Source: Betaproteobacteria bacterium HGW-Betaproteobacteria-2 | GTDB lineage: Bacteria > Pseudomonadota > Gammaproteobacteria > Burkholderiales > Methylophilaceae | Assembly (NCBI GenBank): GCA_002842255.1 | Contig: PHCM01000103.1 | Span: forward strand, 1-5,909 | Reading direction: 5' to 3' | Length of the DNA stretch: 5,909 nucleotides | Notes under the pieces: generated by a model | What the model was told of the DNA's origin: nothing | Seen by the model: only the letters and a program-made list of their open reading frames with translations | Databases searched by the model: none | Translations under genes and position numbers: made by a program | Shown: positions 5,146 to 5,909 of the stretch, piece by piece | Numbering within the stretch: position 1 is the stretch's first letter | Layout: each line of letters starts with the position of its first letter

Positions 5146-5909
5146 CTAAGAGCGGTAATCCGCATTGATCCTGACGTAGTCGTAGGAAAAGTCGCAGGTC
5201 CAGATCGTCACTTCCGCCGGACCCCGATCCTGTTCCACGCGCACCGTGATCTCCGGCTCCTGCATGACGGCGGCACCCTGCGCTTCCTCGTAACTCGCTG
5301 CCCGGCCGCCATGTTCCGCCACCAGATATTCACCCAGATAAAGCCTCAGCGCATTGACATCCAGATCTTCCACGCCCGCGTAACCGATAGCTGCCAGAAT
5401 GCGGCCCAGATTCGGGTCGGAAGCGAAAAAGGCGGTCTTGATCAGCGGCGAATGGGCGATGGCATAGGCGATCTTGCGGCATTCCGCCTCATCGCGGCCG
5501 CCGCTCACCTGCACGGTCATGAACTTGGTAGCCCCCTCGCCGTCGCGCACGATGGCTTGCGCCAGCTCGATCGCCACTTCGGTGATCGCCGCACGCAATA
5601 TCTCGAAACCGGCATCCGTCTCGGATATCTGCGGCAGTTGGCTTTGGCCGGTGGCAATCAGTATCAGCGCATCATTGGTCGAAGTATCGCCATCCACCGT
5701 GATGCAATTGAAGGAACGATTCACCGCATGGCGGATGATGCTTTCCAGCGCCACCTGGCTGACAGCAGCATCCGTCGCAATATAGCCGAGCATGGTCGCC
5801 ATGTTCGGGTGAATCATGCCGGAACCCTTGGAGATTCCGGTGATGGTCAACGTCTTGCCGTCGATAATGATTTGGCGAGAAGCTCCCTTGGCGACAATGT
5901 CCGTCGTCA
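5146..5909 (-). CDS. argJ: Bifunctional glutamate N-acetyltransferase / ornithine acetyltransferase ArgJ (5' end outside window)
   Basis: Arginine biosynthesis enzyme that moves the acetyl group from N2-acetylornithine to glutamate; many members also make N-acetylglutamate from acetyl-CoA. The frame stays open to the right window edge: the codons before 5850 read [11 protein letters not shown], joining the conserved [18 protein letters not shown]. The TTG at 5850 is therefore an internal leucine, not a start. The self-cleavage point that yields the alpha and beta chains is before the threonine of A-T-M-L (codon 5796-5794), which becomes the nucleophile. Counting from 5850, other signatures are D-G-D-T-S-T-N-D (53-60), D-G-E-G-A-T-K-F (103-110), [13 protein letters not shown] (138-150) and the C-terminal [11 protein letters not shown]. 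The visible part is the complete beta chain plus the end of alpha. It leads the tight minus-strand cluster as seen here. Confidence 0.97.
   Translation of the reverse strand, partial: TTDIVAKGASRQIIIDGKTLTITGISKGSGMIHPNMATMLGYIATDAAVSQVALESIIRHAVNRSFNCITVDGDTSTNDALILIATGQSQLPQISETDAGFEILRAAITEVAIELAQAIVRDGEGATKFMTVQVSGGRDEAECRKIAYAIAHSPLIKTAFFASDPNLGRILAAIGYAGVEDLDVNALRLYLGEYLVAEHGGRAASYEEAQGAAVMQEPEITVRVEQDRGPAEVTIWTCDFSYDYVRINADYRS

Noticed and set aside
5848..5850. TTG as a start of argJ, giving a complete 234-residue protein
   Set aside because: The frame continues upstream to the window edge with conserved ArgJ sequence ([11 protein letters not shown]), so this is an internal leucine codon and the gene is merely cut by the window.

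Overview
The window looks like a housekeeping stretch of a betaproteobacterial chromosome, most likely in or near the Nitrosomonadales/Gallionellales. This is an inference from two things: the gene order pilD-coaE-zapD-yacG, which is typical of beta/gammaproteobacteria, facing an argJ-ATPase-Nudix/ThiE cluster; and protein wording such as the ZapD N-terminus and the ArgJ C-terminus. Base composition is moderately GC-rich and even throughout. I see no insertion sequence, phage gene, tRNA, rRNA, CRISPR array or compositional break.

Plus strand (1-2866): the 3' part of pilD (prepilin peptidase, cut by the window start), then coaE (dephospho-CoA kinase), zapD (FtsZ-bundling protein, GTG start), yacG (small zinc protein, gyrase inhibitor family) and a PCu(A)C-type periplasmic copper chaperone. 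Gaps are 7, 54, 12 and 22 bases. Only the 54-base gap before zapD has room for a separate promoter, and a candidate lies there overlapping the end of coaE.

Minus strand (read right to left, 5909-2910): argJ (cut at its 5' end by the window edge), a DUF815-type AAA+ ATPase, a MutT Nudix-ThiE/TenI-like fusion protein, and a small Met-rich lipoprotein. Junctions are +2, +3 and -4 bases, so this is a tight, probably translationally coupled operon whose promoter lies outside the window. The two clusters converge on a 43-base gap (2867-2909) with a weak terminator candidate for the minus-strand operon only.

The genes serve separate core tasks: type IV pilus/type II secretion maturation, CoA synthesis, Z-ring assembly, gyrase control, copper delivery to cytochrome oxidase, arginine synthesis and nucleotide-pool cleaning. 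No gene set here forms a clear new system. The most interesting points are the Nudix-ThiE fusion, whose ThiE-like half lacks the magnesium-binding aspartates; the conserved but functionally obscure ATPase placed between argJ and that fusion; and the Met-rich lipoprotein ending next to the copper chaperone.
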